64,000 bases of DNA from Nicotiana tabacum (GCF_000715075.1 NC_134090.1:49483792-49547791); one strand, 5' to 3'. Positions 23,261-36,329 are shown, counted from the stretch's first letter. A program made the numbers and translations. The notes: generated by a model from the sequence alone, not told the origin.

Positions 23261-23539
23261 AGCATTCTTGTGCGCTTCAGAATTTTGCAGTAAAGAGAGA
23301 ATGGATATTTGTGCTGGCGTCTTGTTTAATTGGTCAATGACAGAATATTCCTTGGCCTGTATTTTCCTCCAAAGGTCGTCTGGACCTGTCTCAATGAGGG
23401 GCGGCCGATTGGAGGCCTGCTTGCTCGATTCAGCTTAATGTTCAGGGGTATAGACTTTACCAGTTCTTGTTATACCCTATATTGCGACAATTTCTTTAAT
23501 CCTGACCTTGCCCTTCCTTCTCACCTCGGCTGTATAGTC

Positions 23540-24160
23540 CTAGGGTACAACATTTGTATGGAATGGTGACATGGTTGACATCGCCACTGGGATCGATGCA
23601 GCTATCCTTACTTCGAATAGAACATGTGCCTTGGGTGGCAAGACTGCAACCTCAAATGGTGCGGGTGCATTTGCCGGAGATACGAATTCAACCTCAATTG
23701 GTGCTGGTGTCTTTGCGGATGGAGCTACTTCAAACTCAAGGGGTATAGACATATTCACCTCAGCATCCTCGGACGGTTGGATCTGGACTATGATTGGATT
23801 GAGTGTAATTGTTGGTTTCTTTGGGTCATCACCTTTTGTGATCAACCCCATTGATCCCTTGGGATCCCAGTCATCTTCTATTTCAATCATGTGGATACCC
23901 CTACCCTTATGGTCTGGCAGAGGGTTGTTGCGGACATCTGGAGTGGGTTCCTTTGCCACAATGATCTTGTTATCAATCAAAGACTATATCTTATCTTTCA
24001 AGGAGCGGCACTCATCAATGGTGTGCCCTTTCATGCCGATGTGGTATGCACAGGACTTGTTTGGTGATATAACCATCAGCTTTGAGTCTCTCATACAGCT
24101 AGTTGATGGGTTCAGCAATGGCTGTATATTGTTTTGGAGGTATGCGATCAAAATTAGGTC
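23540..24160 (-). pseudogene. Element B gag end: zinc knuckle and proline-rich linker
   Basis: Reading down from about 24060 there is a knuckle-like CAYHIGMKGHTIDEC, then a stop, then a Pro/Ala/Val-rich linker (MIDNKIIVAKEPTPDVR ... PAPFEVAVLPPK) to 23540. In related elements this segment joins gag to protease. Confidence 0.6.
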
Positions 24161-24165
24161 GGGGT

Positions 24166-25784
24166 CTAGGGAAATTTTGGCTTGTAGGGGAGTTTGATAA
24201 TGGGATGGTTGAGCATTATAGGTTTGGTAGATATGAACGGGTTGGGAGTATCTGGGTGAAGTAGGTTGATATGTAGGAGGTGGAGATGACTGATAAGTTG
24301 GTGGCGGAGCTTGGTATGGGGTGAGGGTGCTTGGTAATTTGGGGTTGGCTGGTATATGAGTGGAGGTGTTGGGTAAGTTTGGTATTTGAGTGGAGACTTA
24401 GTCCTTTGTGTAACCATCATGGCCCCTACGTCCCTTTTCTTGGACACGCCACCGGACTGCAAAGCCTTATTTGTAGCTTGCAAGGCTTCGAAGTTTGTAA
24501 CCATACCGCTTTTGATACCTTCTTCAATTCTTTCACCTAGTTTGATAATGTCGGATAACTTGTGGTTTTCAATCATCATCAGCCGTTCATAGTACTGCGG
24601 GTCCTGAGCCCGAACAAAGAACTTGTTCATTTGCTCCTCTTCTAGGGCGTGTCTGACCTTAGCAGCTTCGGACCTCCAGTGAGTAGCATACTCACGAAAC
24701 GTCTCTGTGGGCTTCTTCTTCAAATTCTGGATATAGAACACATCTGGTGCGTTCTTTGTATTAAACTTGAATCAATCCTTAAAGTCGGATGCCATGCCTA
24801 CCCAGCTTGACCACTTCTTGGGATCTTGGCTGATGTACCAAGATAATGCATCTCCTTTTAAACTCCTCATGAACAGCTTCATGCGGATTCTTTCATCTTT
24901 CCCTACTCCAACCAGCTTGTTGCAATATGTCCTCAGATGGACCCTTAGATCACCCATACCATCAAACATTTTGAACTTAGGAGGTTTGTACCCCTTAGGC
25001 AGTTCGACATCAGGCTGTATGCAAAGGTCATCATAGTTCAGCCTCTCAATTCTTTTGCTTCCCTCAACGCCCTGAATCCGGCTGGTCAGTTTCTTAAGTT
25101 CCTCGACCAAGTTCCTGATAAGCAGATCCTTTTCATCGGACTCATGTGTGCATGAGATATGTTGGGTGGAGTGTGGCATGGTCTCCACATAGATAGGAGT
25201 GTTATGGTGGCATGGTGTATGGGTGTGAAAATGGTCGTTTGTGGAGTTCTGAGGTTTTGGGATGAGTAGTGGAGTGTTATTTGGGGTATGACAGGTATTA
25301 CATTGGTTTTTTGGTGGAGCAATGTGATGGTGAAGAGTGGGATGATTTTGCTATTTTGGGATGTTTTGAGGAGGTGTAGAGTTTTAGTGTTGGGGAAGTT
25401 GATATCTGGGGTGTTAAGGAAAAATGACAGGTTTGCCAGATTCCGAACCTGATCGAGCTCTTCCTGGAATTTTAGCAGTTTCTGTTCAAGTTGTGACACA
25501 TTCTCGTTAGGAACCTGAATATCGTAGCCATTAGTGGCCTCTACCCATTCAACTGTGTTCTTCTTCTTGATGTTGTTTAAATCTTCCATTTTGCCTTTGT
25601 TCTTGCCTTTTATAGGACTGAGAGGAGGAGTGGATGGAGGGCCCTTGGATCTTGTGAAATAAGATGATGATGCCAGAGTGCACGAACTAACCTTTGGGGA
25701 GGGGAAATAATAAAAATGAAAATAAAAACAAAAGGTAATCAAGTCAGTGAGGATTATAAAAAGTATTGCAATATTTAAACACAT
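24166..25784 (-). pseudogene. Element B gag
   Basis: The N-terminal part (from 25784) has SKGPPSTPPLSPIKGKNKGK and a coiled coil (VSQLEQKLLKFQEELDQV). After a shift near 25190 the capsid-like retrotransposon gag domain follows: LPKGYKPPKFKMFDGMGDLR, LFMRSLKGDALSWY, then a TGA at about 24772 where the family has Arg. It resumes with FYIQNLKKKPTETFREYATH and LGERIEEGIKSG. Its role would be particle assembly. It is broken by at least one frameshift and one stop. Confidence 0.78.
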
Positions 25785-25999
25785 AGTGCGGGAATGTAAA
25801 GCGTGTCCTAATTTGGGAACCTCTTTGTGCCCGAGGTAGGCCTAACGACAAATTGATTTGGAGAACTTAGAATGCTAAATGCCTCATTTTATTGATAGAA
25901 ATAGACGAATCCCAAAATGACACTAAATAAACAAGAAATAAAAGTCACTAATGTCCATTGGCCTTATTACATTCATAAAGCGAAAAAGTAAATTCCTAT

Positions 26000-26383
26000 C
26001 TATTTGGTCCCATAAGGACCTTCCTCAGGTTGAATGTTCTCGTTGACCAAATCCTCCAGTTTGCATAGGTTTACCAGTAAAAATGGCTTCGCCAAATGTT
26101 CCCCTTCATTTCCCTCAGCGTTCGGGCAATCTGCGACTCTCTTCCTCACTTTTCCTTCCAATTCCAAGAAGTTGTATTCCAGATATTCCAACTTTTCACT
26201 GGATTTGGCGGCCCTCTCTTTCCATTCGTTGATTTGGTCATTTGACGGAAGATTCCCCCACCAGTCTAGCAAGAGCGAGGGTGTGCTAACCATACCGAAG
26301 CTAGGGACCTCATTTTTCATTTTCTGCAAAACAAAAGGGTTAAGACCATACCCCCACCGGACTCGACTATTTAATATCAACAT
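26000..26383 (-). pseudogene. Upstream ORF of element B (Ogre ORF1-like position)
   Basis: A 127-residue open frame with MKNEVPSFGMVSTPSLLLDW, a charged helical stretch (INEWKERAAKSSEKLEYLEY) and an acidic end. It lies between the primer binding site and gag, where Ogre elements carry a separate ORF1 of unknown function. It is much shorter than a typical ORF1, so it may be only the C-terminal exon or a remnant. I do not recognise a domain. Confidence 0.45.
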
Positions 26384-26975
26384 TTAGCTCTCCAAATAAA
26401 TGCACAGAACGTGATGACGTCCGTTTGGGTTTAGGGAAACCCATTGGACTTTTGGACAATGCTATCTTAAAGGATCATTATGTGGATAACATAACTGACC
26501 CGGCTAGGTTTGACCATGATGCATGCACAATTTAAACAGATTAAGGTTTCTATGGGGTTTTAGACTGGTACCTTTGAGCGGACAACTCAAGGAGAAAGGC
26601 ACAGAACTGTCGAGTGCACCGCTGATCGACTAGTTTTACCGCAAATATGCCTTTCCAAATTTAGGAGGTAATGATATAGGAAGAGTGCAACCACTCATCA
26701 AGCGTTGCTATAGTATTTGTTTGGAACGAGTGGAGTATGATGTTGAGCATGATTATGCAATAATTAAAAGTATGTTGACATGTATTTGCACATTAAGAAA
26801 GCGATAAATACAACCGTTTTATAATTTAAAGCAATTATAAAGGAAGGAAACAAGAAAGATGCGTCAGTTTTGCTTTTGAAGAAGAAATTAAACTCTTAGA
26901 AAAATTAAACAAATAATTGCACATAGGGAGGGTACAAATTCACAAAAACGGTATGAAATGGTAAAAGCCTACATA

Positions 26976-26993
26976 TCCCCAGCAGAGTCGCCA
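26976..26993 (-). other. Primer binding site of element B
   Basis: On the minus strand TGGCGACTCTGCTGGGGA begins three bases after the LTR end. It begins with TGG as plant PBSs do. Ogre elements are reported to use tRNA-Arg; I did not check this match against tRNA sequences. Confidence 0.7.
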
Positions 26994-29658
26994 TGCTGTC
27001 GCGCCCCCTTTTTTCCTTCCGCGGAATCGGGTTCATGACATTTGGTTGGGGCAACTCTTTCCTTTTGCAAAAGGGTTTTTGCAATTTTGAAGAGTCGTCA
27101 CCTATCGATTTTAAGGTGCGTTAGGGCACCTATAGGGTTCATCTACAACTATGTTTGGTAACCGGAGATAGGGTAAGGGCTTGAAATTATCCTAAGGGGA
27201 AGGTGTTAGGCACCCGTCAGGATCCACTTGTGTGGTTCCCGGCCTGATAGTTTTTTGTGAATTTGTGCAATTAGCAAATAAACAAGTATGGTTCAAATAG
27301 TAGGGGATTTGAGTTTAAATAAACAAGTGTTTGAAAACAATTAACGAAAGGCAAAATTTTGAAAAGAATTACAATGTAAGTATGCTTATGAATGTAAAGG
27401 GGGTGTCCTAGGTTTGTTTGTAATATAGATCACATCAATTCAATACCCGGTATGACACTTCTCAAAGAGGGGATACACGTGGTATTAATGCACCGATCAT
27501 CATATCCATATCTACCCTTTCCCGCCCCGTGAAGGTAATTAAAGTGAAGGTTGGTCTCGACTCTTATTGCATGTTGTTACCCATCCCTTCCTATTAGCCC
27601 CGGAGGAATTTGGAACTCCTATCCTATAAGAGGGGGTTCTAGGCAAACTCTCAGGTTTAAAGGCAAAATACTAAGCGACAAACAAGAACATATAGGACTG
27701 CATTTAGGGGGAAAAGACAAAAACAAGTAGAAGGCTCAGGTGTACCTCCACAAATAATGCACATAGACAACATGACTTATACACAATTAAGGTCTAAATT
27801 TAAATGTATGGTATCTAAGTGATAATAGCAGAATCAGATTTATTACATGACTCAAAAAAGAAGTCTGAATCAGGCTTGCCTACTGATTTTAACATACTGG
27901 CAGTTAAACAAGGACAATTCTGTTTTATTTAAGCAATTACCTAAGGCTTGCCTAGGTGTAAAGTAATGTGCAGCAGTTATTCCGAATTATTAAAAGATAG
28001 TTTAGAAATTATTTTACCCTAAGAGCATACTGTTCTAGTTGATACGAATGCAGGGATCATTACCAGATATTTTAAACAGGATAATCAAGTGCGAAGCTAT
28101 TTTTACCTCTTTTATAATCAACAGTTTATGCTAAGTATGAATGAGATCCTAAAATATGATATCTAAGATGCATGTATAAAACTCATGATTCAGAATTCCT
28201 AGAGCAGGATTTCTAAATGCTCATGGAAACATAGAACATAATAGTAAAGTGCTAATTATTAGCAGATTTTAACACATTATTTTTTTATAGGTGCACATGC
28301 TGAAACAATAAACATGAGACCTAAAAGCATGATTTCTAATGCATGTATGAACCCTAAGCATGGTTTCTATAGCGCAATTAGGAACATAAACCTAATAACA
28401 TGTTTTCTACCCTTAACAACTATAGCTGCATATTTACCCTATCCCTATTCACTAGCCAACCCCAATACTTGTTTACAACAGTTATTACAGACTAACATTG
28501 AAATGAATTACATAATGAAAATAAGAAGTTACACTATAGGAAGCCTGATTAGGACTTCCTCTCTGAGTTATGTAATCAATCACCGCAAGTGCCAAGATTT
28601 TTTCATAGCCTTTCTCATACCTAGGTGTGTCAGAGTTCCCTAAGGACCTCAAGGGATCCCGGGCAATGCTCGCACCCAGATTTTCATAGTCAAGATAGAG
28701 TAGGTGCAGTGTGGAAAGGCCAGCTCTTATGTGTCCAAGTTCAGAGGGAGCTCTAAGGTCCCAAATCAAGGCTTACACAAAAGGGGCAGAACCTAGTATT
28801 ATAAGAGTATATGTGAGAGTGCTTGACATAGATTTAAAAGAGTTGAATTGGAAAACAATTTTGAACAGCATGTTTGAAATAAGTTTGCAAAACAACTGAA
28901 GAGTTTGCTTAGTGAAAACAAGTTTCGAAAGGAGGAGGGAATAGGAGTAACAACAACTTAGGACAAACCAGCACACCCAAGTCAAATTCAAAGAATAAGA
29001 TCATTTCAACATTCACAAGCAGGAAAGTAAGGGGATTGGGGACATATAGGTTTGAAACCACATAGATAGGGAAAACATTTGACACAACAAGCATACAGAA
29101 CAACTTTGAGTCTACTGAGCAAATCAGTAATGATAACAAATATTTAAAATATGGGGAAGAATGCAGCAGGATCATGTTAAAGACAAGAGTTTTGTTGAAC
29201 AAAATTTGACATACTATTAAGGCTAATAGAATGCACCAGAAGACTAAGTGACTACATGGTTATACCAGTTAAGGGAAGAGGTAAGGGAACTAAGTGAACA
29301 TGCTGGACAAGTATCAAAAACTAAGCAAAGTCTGATATTATGATTACACATAAGGCCAGAATTTAGACATGCTTAGTAACAACAAAACATAGGAACAAAT
29401 TGAAGAACTAGTACAGTAACACGCAAGGGTGTATAGGCATGGAACACATGAAGTTGAGTTTCTGAATTGAACTAGGAACATACCAGTTAAGGAAAATAAA
29501 GTGCAGAAAGGTAAAGCCAGTAGAGTTCCACAGACTAGTCTTGGCTTTTAGCCGGCTAGACTAGCAGTAGCACAAGTAGTAGAGAAAGAAGAGAGAGTTT
29601 GAGTGTGTGTGTATGTGTATTTTGAACTGTGTTCGTGCTGAGAGGTAAAACAAGAGTG

Positions 29659-29666
29659 TATATATA
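29659..29666 (-). promoter_or_regulatory. Probable TATA box of element B LTR
   Basis: GCTATATATACAC on the minus strand, followed downstream by a leader with ACACACACTC, parallels the TATAAAA and ACACACAC arrangement of LTR A. Confidence 0.45.
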
Positions 29667-30984
29667 GCACTTTAGGAGTAGGGCTAATAAGGTAAAGAGA
29701 ACCAGAGTTCAATCAATTAAGGATCAATCAACCAATCATAGAACCAATTAACATAAGGGAGTCAGAAATAGACCCCTTAATTAGGGGTAATTGACTAACG
29801 GTAATAACAAGAGAGTTTAATTAAGGCAAGAATCCCAATCATATAAAGTAAAGGATCAGTAAAAATCACAAAATCATGTTGACAGATAGTTAAGTAAAGT
29901 GTGATCAATTAAGATTACAAATAAGGAAGCAAATAAAGTTCATGCATATAAATCTTTAACAGAACAAACCAGGCAACCAAAATTTCAAAAATAATACCGA
30001 TTTCTGGAAAGAAATATCAACTCCCATAAATAGGAAATAGGCTAAGCAAATTCATAGAAATACAGAAATTAGATGGAAAACAGAGTCGAACCCTAATAGA
30101 GATTAATTAGGGCAAAAATTCGTAGAATACGGGATTTGACAAAGAAATCATTTAAGTCCCAGAAATAGGGCAAAGTAATATGACTGGTAACATAGAAAGT
30201 ACCCAGAATCGAGGCAAAGGTTAGAAAAAATCGAAATATCAACTAAAGGTTTGAACACTCTGGTAAAAGTCAGTCACTAAGATAAAAGGAGAGTCGATTA
30301 AGTACTTAAAAGTCAGAAAACCTTTTGAAAAGCAACCTGTAATGAACCCTAGTTTAAAAAATTGAAATTGTCGGTTAAAACAGGAGGATTTTGAAGGGAA
30401 ACGCCTAACAATACTCGAATCACCTCAGATCTAGAAAGATCTGAGAAGAATCGAACAATAGCGACTTTAGGGTTTCGTAAAATAGTAAAGATGGAGAAAG
30501 ATCAGTTAAAAACTTATGGATATACTTAGATCTAAGACAAATCTAAAGAAAAGTGAAAAATCTCAAGGGTTAGGGTTTTAGAGAACCCAAAAAACATGGG
30601 AAAACATTAGATCGTTACCGGTTTTAGCCGAAAAGGCCATGGATCTTACTCGAACAGCCATGGATGGCCGGAAAGTAGCATAAAAGAACATGGCTAGAAG
30701 TTGAACAAGATCTGGACTAGATCTCTTCGATATCTTTCTACGAAATCACAAAAATGGGCAACCAGGAGACGTAGGAGACAAGTATACGTCTCAAACAGCC
30801 ATGGGAATCCATGGATTGAGTGAGGATCGAAGGGGATTAGGGCTGGTTTGGGTGGCGGCGGTTAGGGTTAGATTTAGGTCTCAGAGAGAATTGGAGAGGA
30901 AAGGGGATTCTAGGGCGGTAGTTTTTTAAGAAATGAATTAGGTTAGGGGGTCGTTCAGGTTAAAAAAAGGTAAGAAGAAATAGG

Positions 30985-31011
30985 GGTCGTTGATCTTAAA
31001 GATCAACGACC
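30985..31011 (-). other. U3 palindrome in element B LTR
   Basis: GGTCGTTGATCTT (30985-30997) and its exact reverse complement (30999-31011) flank a single A. The weaker homologue is at 2721-2744 in LTR A. Both lie about 0.6 kb inside the LTR. Confidence 0.65.
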
Positions 31012-31584
31012 AGGATGAGAGAGGGGTCTGGGTCGGGTAGGATTTAAATTGGGTTAGGGTCAGTTTTACATTGAAATTGGGCTGGGGAATTGGGGTTTGA
31101 TTTGGGCTACAATTGAAAGCCAATTTGGCTATATTTAAGTAGCCATTTTTTCCCTATTTAATTTATAAAAATAGTAAATAGTTTCTGAAAGCTAATTTAA
31201 AAGGCTACAATAATTTATAATACATAACTAACAAATTAAAAATACAAGATCCAATTTTATGCGTATAAAACATAATTAAATCTAAAAAGGGCTAGTATTG
31301 CAATTATGTACAATTTAGCTTTAAAATAATAAATATAATTATAAAAATATGTAAAAATTACTTTAACCATATTTTGACATAAATATAGAAATCCAATTGA
31401 AGAATTATCAAAATAATAATTTTGAAAATAATTATTGGGGATTTTATGAATAAAAAGGGAGAAAATAAATCAATTTAAAACCTTAAAATTATGGAAAAAA
31501 TAATAAAAACCTTGGACATGCTTATATATGATATTTTAAAAGTATTTTGCATATTGAAAATATACAGGGAAAAATTGGGTATCA

Positions 31585-34003
31585 ACACCTTAGCCTCATT
31601 CCCTTCGATGATCTTTCAACTGTCTCTCTAGATAGGACTTTTGGAAGTGGATCCGACACGTTATCTCTTGACTTTACGTACTCAATCATGATAACACCAC
31701 TAGATAGTAGTTGTCTAACGGTATTGTGTCACCGTCGAATGTAACGAGATTTTCCGTTATATATAACGTTCCCTTCCTGCATATTGCCACTTGATTATCA
31801 CAATGTATACATATAGGTGCTAAGGGTTTGGGCTAAAATAGAATGTCTTCCAATAAATTCCAGAGTCATTCAGTTTCTTCACAGCCTTGTCTAAGGCTAT
31901 AATCTCAGCCTTCATTGTAGAGCGGTCAATGCACAATTGTTTGGACGATTTCTAAGACATCGCTTCTCCACCGATTGTTTAGAATCGGTTGAACCGGTGA
32001 TCTAATTTGCATCACTATACCCGCCTATTATCGTGGGATACTTATTGTAGTGCAAAGCATAATTTGGATTATATTTCAAATACTTCAAAACTCGTTTCAT
32101 TGACATGAAAGTTCAATGCAAACTTTCTTATGTTGTAGACTAATACGTCTCGACTTTCGATTGCATATCAAATTATTGACTACACTTAATGTAGTAATAG
32201 TATATTATAACAACAGCTGGAGTGATTGGCATCGGTTGTGGCCATAACCTTTTAATATATAACACATTTATCAATCACTCCATCATTTTCAAGCATGTGT
32301 GTTATTTATTTGTACGCCTATATGATATGCAAATTATAGCACCTCCATTCATGAAACAAATCTAACTTGCAATGGATTTTGGTCATGTTTATCGGTTAGT
32401 TCACCTTATTATAGACCAACGCATTAATATATTTGGTCATGAATGGTCATGTTTATACAAACATGTAAACACACTTTTCATGAAAAGTTGCAGACTTCCA
32501 GGTGACACCCTTTCATAAATGAGCTAAACATTATAAATGTTCAAAAAAGAACAAATCATTTCTGAAAAGGCACGTAAACAACTTTCGAATTTGTAATTCA
32601 TCACTATGACTGAACAAGTAATGAATTCACCGACTACCATATCAATATCCCTAAGGATTCGTGGGGTTCGATGAATCATATCATCTAGTTCTTCTAGATA
32701 ATATATACAACACGTCTAACATTAGCTTTCGTTATGCATAATCTAAATGCCCCCACATTTTACATATTTCATGTGCCTTTTCTATCAACATATAATCAAT
32801 ATATAAACAAACAATGACTACATAACTTAGAGTATTCTTAATGTAAATACACTAGTCTGAAATCATTTGACAACATTTTCTAGTCAAATTTCACATGCCA
32901 TTGTTTGAGTGCTTGTTTTAGTCCATAAAGTAACTTAACAAGTCAACACACTTTTTTTAAAGAACCATTCAGGTTGTTCCATATCTTCTTCTAAATATCC
33001 ATTTAAAAAGGTTGACTTTACGTCCATCTGATGGATTTCAAGGCCATACACAACGGCTAAAACTATTATCATCCGATTGATGTAATTCTCGTTACCGTTG
33101 AGCATGTGTCAAAGTAATCAAGACCTTCTCGTTTTCTTAATCCTTAATCAATCTTACCTTATATTTGTCAATAGTACCATCAACTTTTATTTTTCTTTTG
33201 AAAAGACACTTAGAACCCAAAGGTTTATTTTCTGGAGGAAGATCAACCATTTTTCCAAGTATGATTACTTAATATGGATTCTATCTTACTATTGACTGCT
33301 TCTTTTCGAGGAAGACATAATTTATTTCAAAGTTTGAAGCTCATTTTCCGACAAGAATGTCAGAAAATCTGATCCAATGGAAGTAGTTATCCTTTGACGT
33401 TTGCTACATCTTGGATTCACCTCATTAAGTGTACTTTCATTTGCTTCTTCCCGAGGTCGCTTAGATATTTCACTAGAGAACTCACATTTCTTTTTATACG
33501 GATAAATATTCGGCATTATCTGATTCGATTACCGTATTAATATAAATGTCGGGATTTTCTAATTTATGAATCAGAAAACGATATGCCTTACTATTTGTTG
33601 CATATCTTATGAAAACGGAATCAACAGTTTTCGATCCGATTTTTATCCTTTTGGGTTTAAGAACTTGCACTTTACCCAAATACACTCCACACTTGGAAAT
33701 ATTTCAAGTTGGGTTTTCTTCCTTTCCATTTTTCATATTGAATGAATTGCGTTTTGCTATGGGGAACCCGATTGAGTATTCAGTTAGTTGTAAGAATAGC
33801 TTCCCCCTACAAGTTTTGAAATAAACCAGAACATTATTAACAAGGCATTCATTATCTCTTTTGATGTTCTATTCTTTCTTTCCGCAATTCCATTAGATTG
33901 CGGTGACAAAGGGGCGGTCATTTGATGAATAATTTCATATTCTAAACATATTTCTTCAAAAAGAGATTCATATTCGACGCCCCTATTACGTTGTAGAGTC
34001 AAC
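31585..34003 (-). pseudogene. Copia relic D (integrase to RNase H, heavily decayed)
   Basis: On the minus strand from 34003 the order is integrase core end (VEYESLFEEICLEYEIIHQ, PQSNGIAERKNRTSKEIM), integrase C-terminal part (KVQVLKPKRIKIGSKTVDSV), a linker, then RT pieces near 33030 (IHQMDVKSTFLNGYLEEDME), and RNase H (YSDAN near 32010; NVSDPLPKVLSRETVERSSK ending near 31590). The YxDD region is not readable. It is 5'-truncated near 34003, and element B cuts its 3' end at 31584. It belongs to a copia lineage different from the SIRE-like element. It is too damaged to be functional. Confidence 0.8.
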
Positions 34004-34780
34004 TACAAGAACTGTTGTTTGTGTCACGACAGAGCCAGAATTAATAAATGGTGAAGTTTTTAATCTTCAAACCAATCTGACACATTCAGAATTAATAAAC
34101 AGTAAAGTTTTTAATCTTCAAACCGAGTAATATCTAATACAACTAGATCTAATCAACGGTGAAGTTTTTAATCTTCAAACCAAGTAATATGTGACACAAC
34201 CAAATTTAATAAACGATGAAGTTTTTAATCTTCAAATTGAATAATAAATTGGAGTAGAAAATCACTAAGATTTCTACAAATGAATAGAAAGCCACGAAGA
34301 CTTTAATCTCAATGAACAAGTAAACACAGATTTTGATCTCGAAGCAGGAGTAGAAAATCACAAAGATTTTAATCTCCATAAAGAGTGTAGAAAATTACGA
34401 GAATTTTAATTCCCTTTACAAATGGTTTTCCAACTAAACCATTATAACACTTTAAACAATTTGATCTCTTTCTCTAATCAAATACATATATGTTAATCTT
34501 TACATATATTATATTGCACATCTTATATGTTTCCCTGTTCAAACTCACAATCTTCATTATAGTCTGACCAATATCTTTGCATTAGACAATGGAAGACATA
34601 GAGAAAAGAACTAACTGGTTTTCATCATGTTAGTTCCATAATGCTTTAAGATGCAAAACTCTGAATTGCATTTTCGTAGGAAAATAAGGAACCAAAATAT
34701 CAAAAATAGTAATAAACAATGGTGAGAAGTTATGGAAAATCAGGAATTGAGAACAAAAGATCAAATAGGCCACCACAAAC
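34004..34780. other. Intergenic or intronic stretch with a short tandem repeat
   Basis: No gene is seen. It holds the four-unit repeat at 34041-34245 and further degenerate words of the type AAAATCACNAAGATTTTAATCTC up to about 34420. If the exons at 34781-34858 belong to a gene continuing leftwards, this is intron. Confidence 0.45.
34041..34245 (+). repeat. Four imperfect 51-57-bp units
   Basis: The core GAAGTTTTTAATCTTCAAA, one copy with a substitution, recurs at about 34053, 34104, 34161 and 34218, preceded each time by AATAAAYGGTG or similar. Confidence 0.7.
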
Positions 34781-34858
34781 TTATATCTTAATCTTGCAGC
34801 AAAGCGTCCATGTGCATCCATTCTTCGTACTGGCATAAATAATTTGTGGAGTGCCATT
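34781..34858 (-). CDS. Candidate exon 3 of an unrecognised host gene
   Basis: On the minus strand the segment follows an AG acceptor (ATTGAAAG) and ends before GTTTGT. It adds one base to the split codon of the exon at 35475-35571 (CT plus A, Leu) and then reads MALHKLFMPVRRMDAHGRFA followed by ARLRYK. The phase agreement and clean basic/hydrophobic protein are the evidence. The acceptor lacks a strong pyrimidine tract. I do not recognise the protein family. The next exon is not found in the window. Confidence 0.45.
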   Translation of the reverse strand, partial: NGTPQIIYASTKNGCTWTLCCKIKI

Positions 34859-35474
34859 CTTTCAATATTAAAAATCCTTCATTTTTTTTTCCTTCTCATA
34901 TTTAACAACTAGATGTCTTATACCCGTGTCCAGCACGGGCCCAACAACATCAACTTAAGCCCCAACAGCAACAATTTGAATTGAGATCTACATTTATTTT
35001 TTTTATTAGTGTATTTATCATTTTTATACCAATCAATATCTTATTAATGAATGAAAACGACATTTTGTAATAGTTATAAAATAATTAATTTGTTGGCTTA
35101 AACTTCTATGCTTGCTATAAGTTTTTTCTTTTATCTCCTAAAGCTTTCTTAATATTTTCAAAACTTTCAAAGTCATTACCGCTAAGAACTTGGGATAAAT
35201 AATATATCACTTACTATAAATATTTGGCGGAGGAAATACTTTGCGAAGGATTTGAGAAAATTACTTGAGCAATTTCAGGATTTCATCTTAAAATTTTGCT
35301 TCATTGCAATATATACATGCACTTTCCCTTCAGAGACATATTCTGTAACTTTTTAATATCTCAAAACTAAAGACATAACACAAATGTAGAATAGATTAAA
35401 AGAAAGTAATTCAGTTTATTCGCGTGGCAAATATTTTATACGTTCAACAAATAATTTCCACCAATCTCCTTTAC
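34859..35474 (-). other. Putative intron of the host gene
   Basis: 616 bp, AT-rich, with no gene. A small perfect stem, CCCGTG with CACGGG five bases apart, lies at 34923-34939. Ends are GT (35474-35473) and AG on the minus strand. Confidence 0.4.
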
Positions 35475-35571
35475 AGAGCACCAAGCGCGCAACATTTGTC
35501 ACCGAAAATTCTTCTGTCAGCAGCAACATTGAACGGGTGAACTCCTTCACAGAGGATCATTGTCAAGGTAC
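35475..35571 (-). CDS. Candidate exon 2 of an unrecognised host gene
   Basis: 97 bp on the minus strand between acceptor GCAAAAG and donor GTAAAG. Joined to the preceding exon (final G plus GT, Gly) it reads TLTMILCEGVHPFNVAADRR and then IFGDKCCALGA. There is no stop, and the composition is balanced compared with the AT-rich surroundings. Element C begins only 64 bp beyond its acceptor side (35635). Confidence 0.5.
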
Positions 35572-36329
35572 CTTTTGCAAAGTATAACCTTCAGGATATA
35601 TCACATGACCGCCACCACACTGCAAGATAATACCTGTAAAGACCCGGCCGGTCGTTTCATGAGTTACCGTTCCATTTCCCCCATTTCTGCTTCTTATGCT
35701 TTGTTTATCCGTATTATGTTGTATCGGGTTAGTCGGTTCGAATCCAGAATGGTTTTGGAAAGCAATGAGATACTTAGTCTCTTTTGAGTAAACTTAAAAT
35801 TGGAAAAGTCAACCAGATGTTGACTTATGTGAAAAAGGGCTCGGATGTGAATTTCTATGGTTCGGACAGCTTCGGGAGATGATTTAGTATTTAGAAGTGT
35901 GATCGGAACGTGTTTTGGAGGTCCATGGTAGATTTAGGCTTGAATTGGCGAAATTGAAATTTTGGCGTTTTCCGGTTGATAGGTGAGATTTTGATATAGA
36001 GGTCGGAATAGAATTCCGGGAGTTGCAGTAAGTCAGTTGTGTCATTTGGGATGTGTGTGCAAAATTTCAGGTCATTCAGACGTGGTTTGATAGACTTTTT
36101 GATCAAAAGGGAAATTCGGAAGATTTTTGGAACCATAGGCTTGAATCCGATGTTATTTGGTTGATTCGATGTTGTTTGAGGTGTTTTGAAGATTGGTATA
36201 AGTTTGGATAGTGGTATATGACTTATTCGTGCTTTTGGTTGAGGTCTTGGTGGCCTCGGAGTGATTTCGGGTGGTTAACGGGAGATTTTGAGTTGGGTTT
36301 AGCAACTGAAGTTTTCTATTGCTGTCATA

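Larger units (their letters stand above)
6899..31584 (-). mobile_element. Element B: Tat/Ogre-like Ty3/gypsy retrotransposon with a nested copia
   Basis: Read on the minus strand, B has LTR 31584-26997, PBS, upstream ORF, gag, protease, RT, RNase H, a second RNase H, integrase, stop at 18596 and a 3' UTR with tandem repeats down to 6899. It is interrupted at 8478/18592 by a copia element and cut at 6899 by element A. The extra RNase H and very long LTR are hallmarks of the Tat lineage. Its own 3' LTR is not in the window and should lie left of A. All domains carry stops or frameshifts, so it is not autonomous now. Confidence 0.85.
26997..31584 (-). repeat. 5' LTR of element B (4.6 kb)
   Basis: On the minus strand it starts TGATACCCAATTTTTCCC at 31584 and ends GGGGGCGCGACA at 26997. 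The length is 4588 bp. It shares ends, U3 palindrome and the U5 block around 27420-27560 with LTR A. TATATATA lies at 29659-29666. Outside the LTR, bases 31585-31589 (ACACC) would be the target duplication; the partner copy is out of the window. Short ORFs inside are not supported as genes. Confidence 0.82.

Noticed and set aside
34923..34939. CCCGTG/CACGGG stem as a Helitron 3' hairpin
   Set aside because: There is no CTRR end at the right distance; too little evidence.
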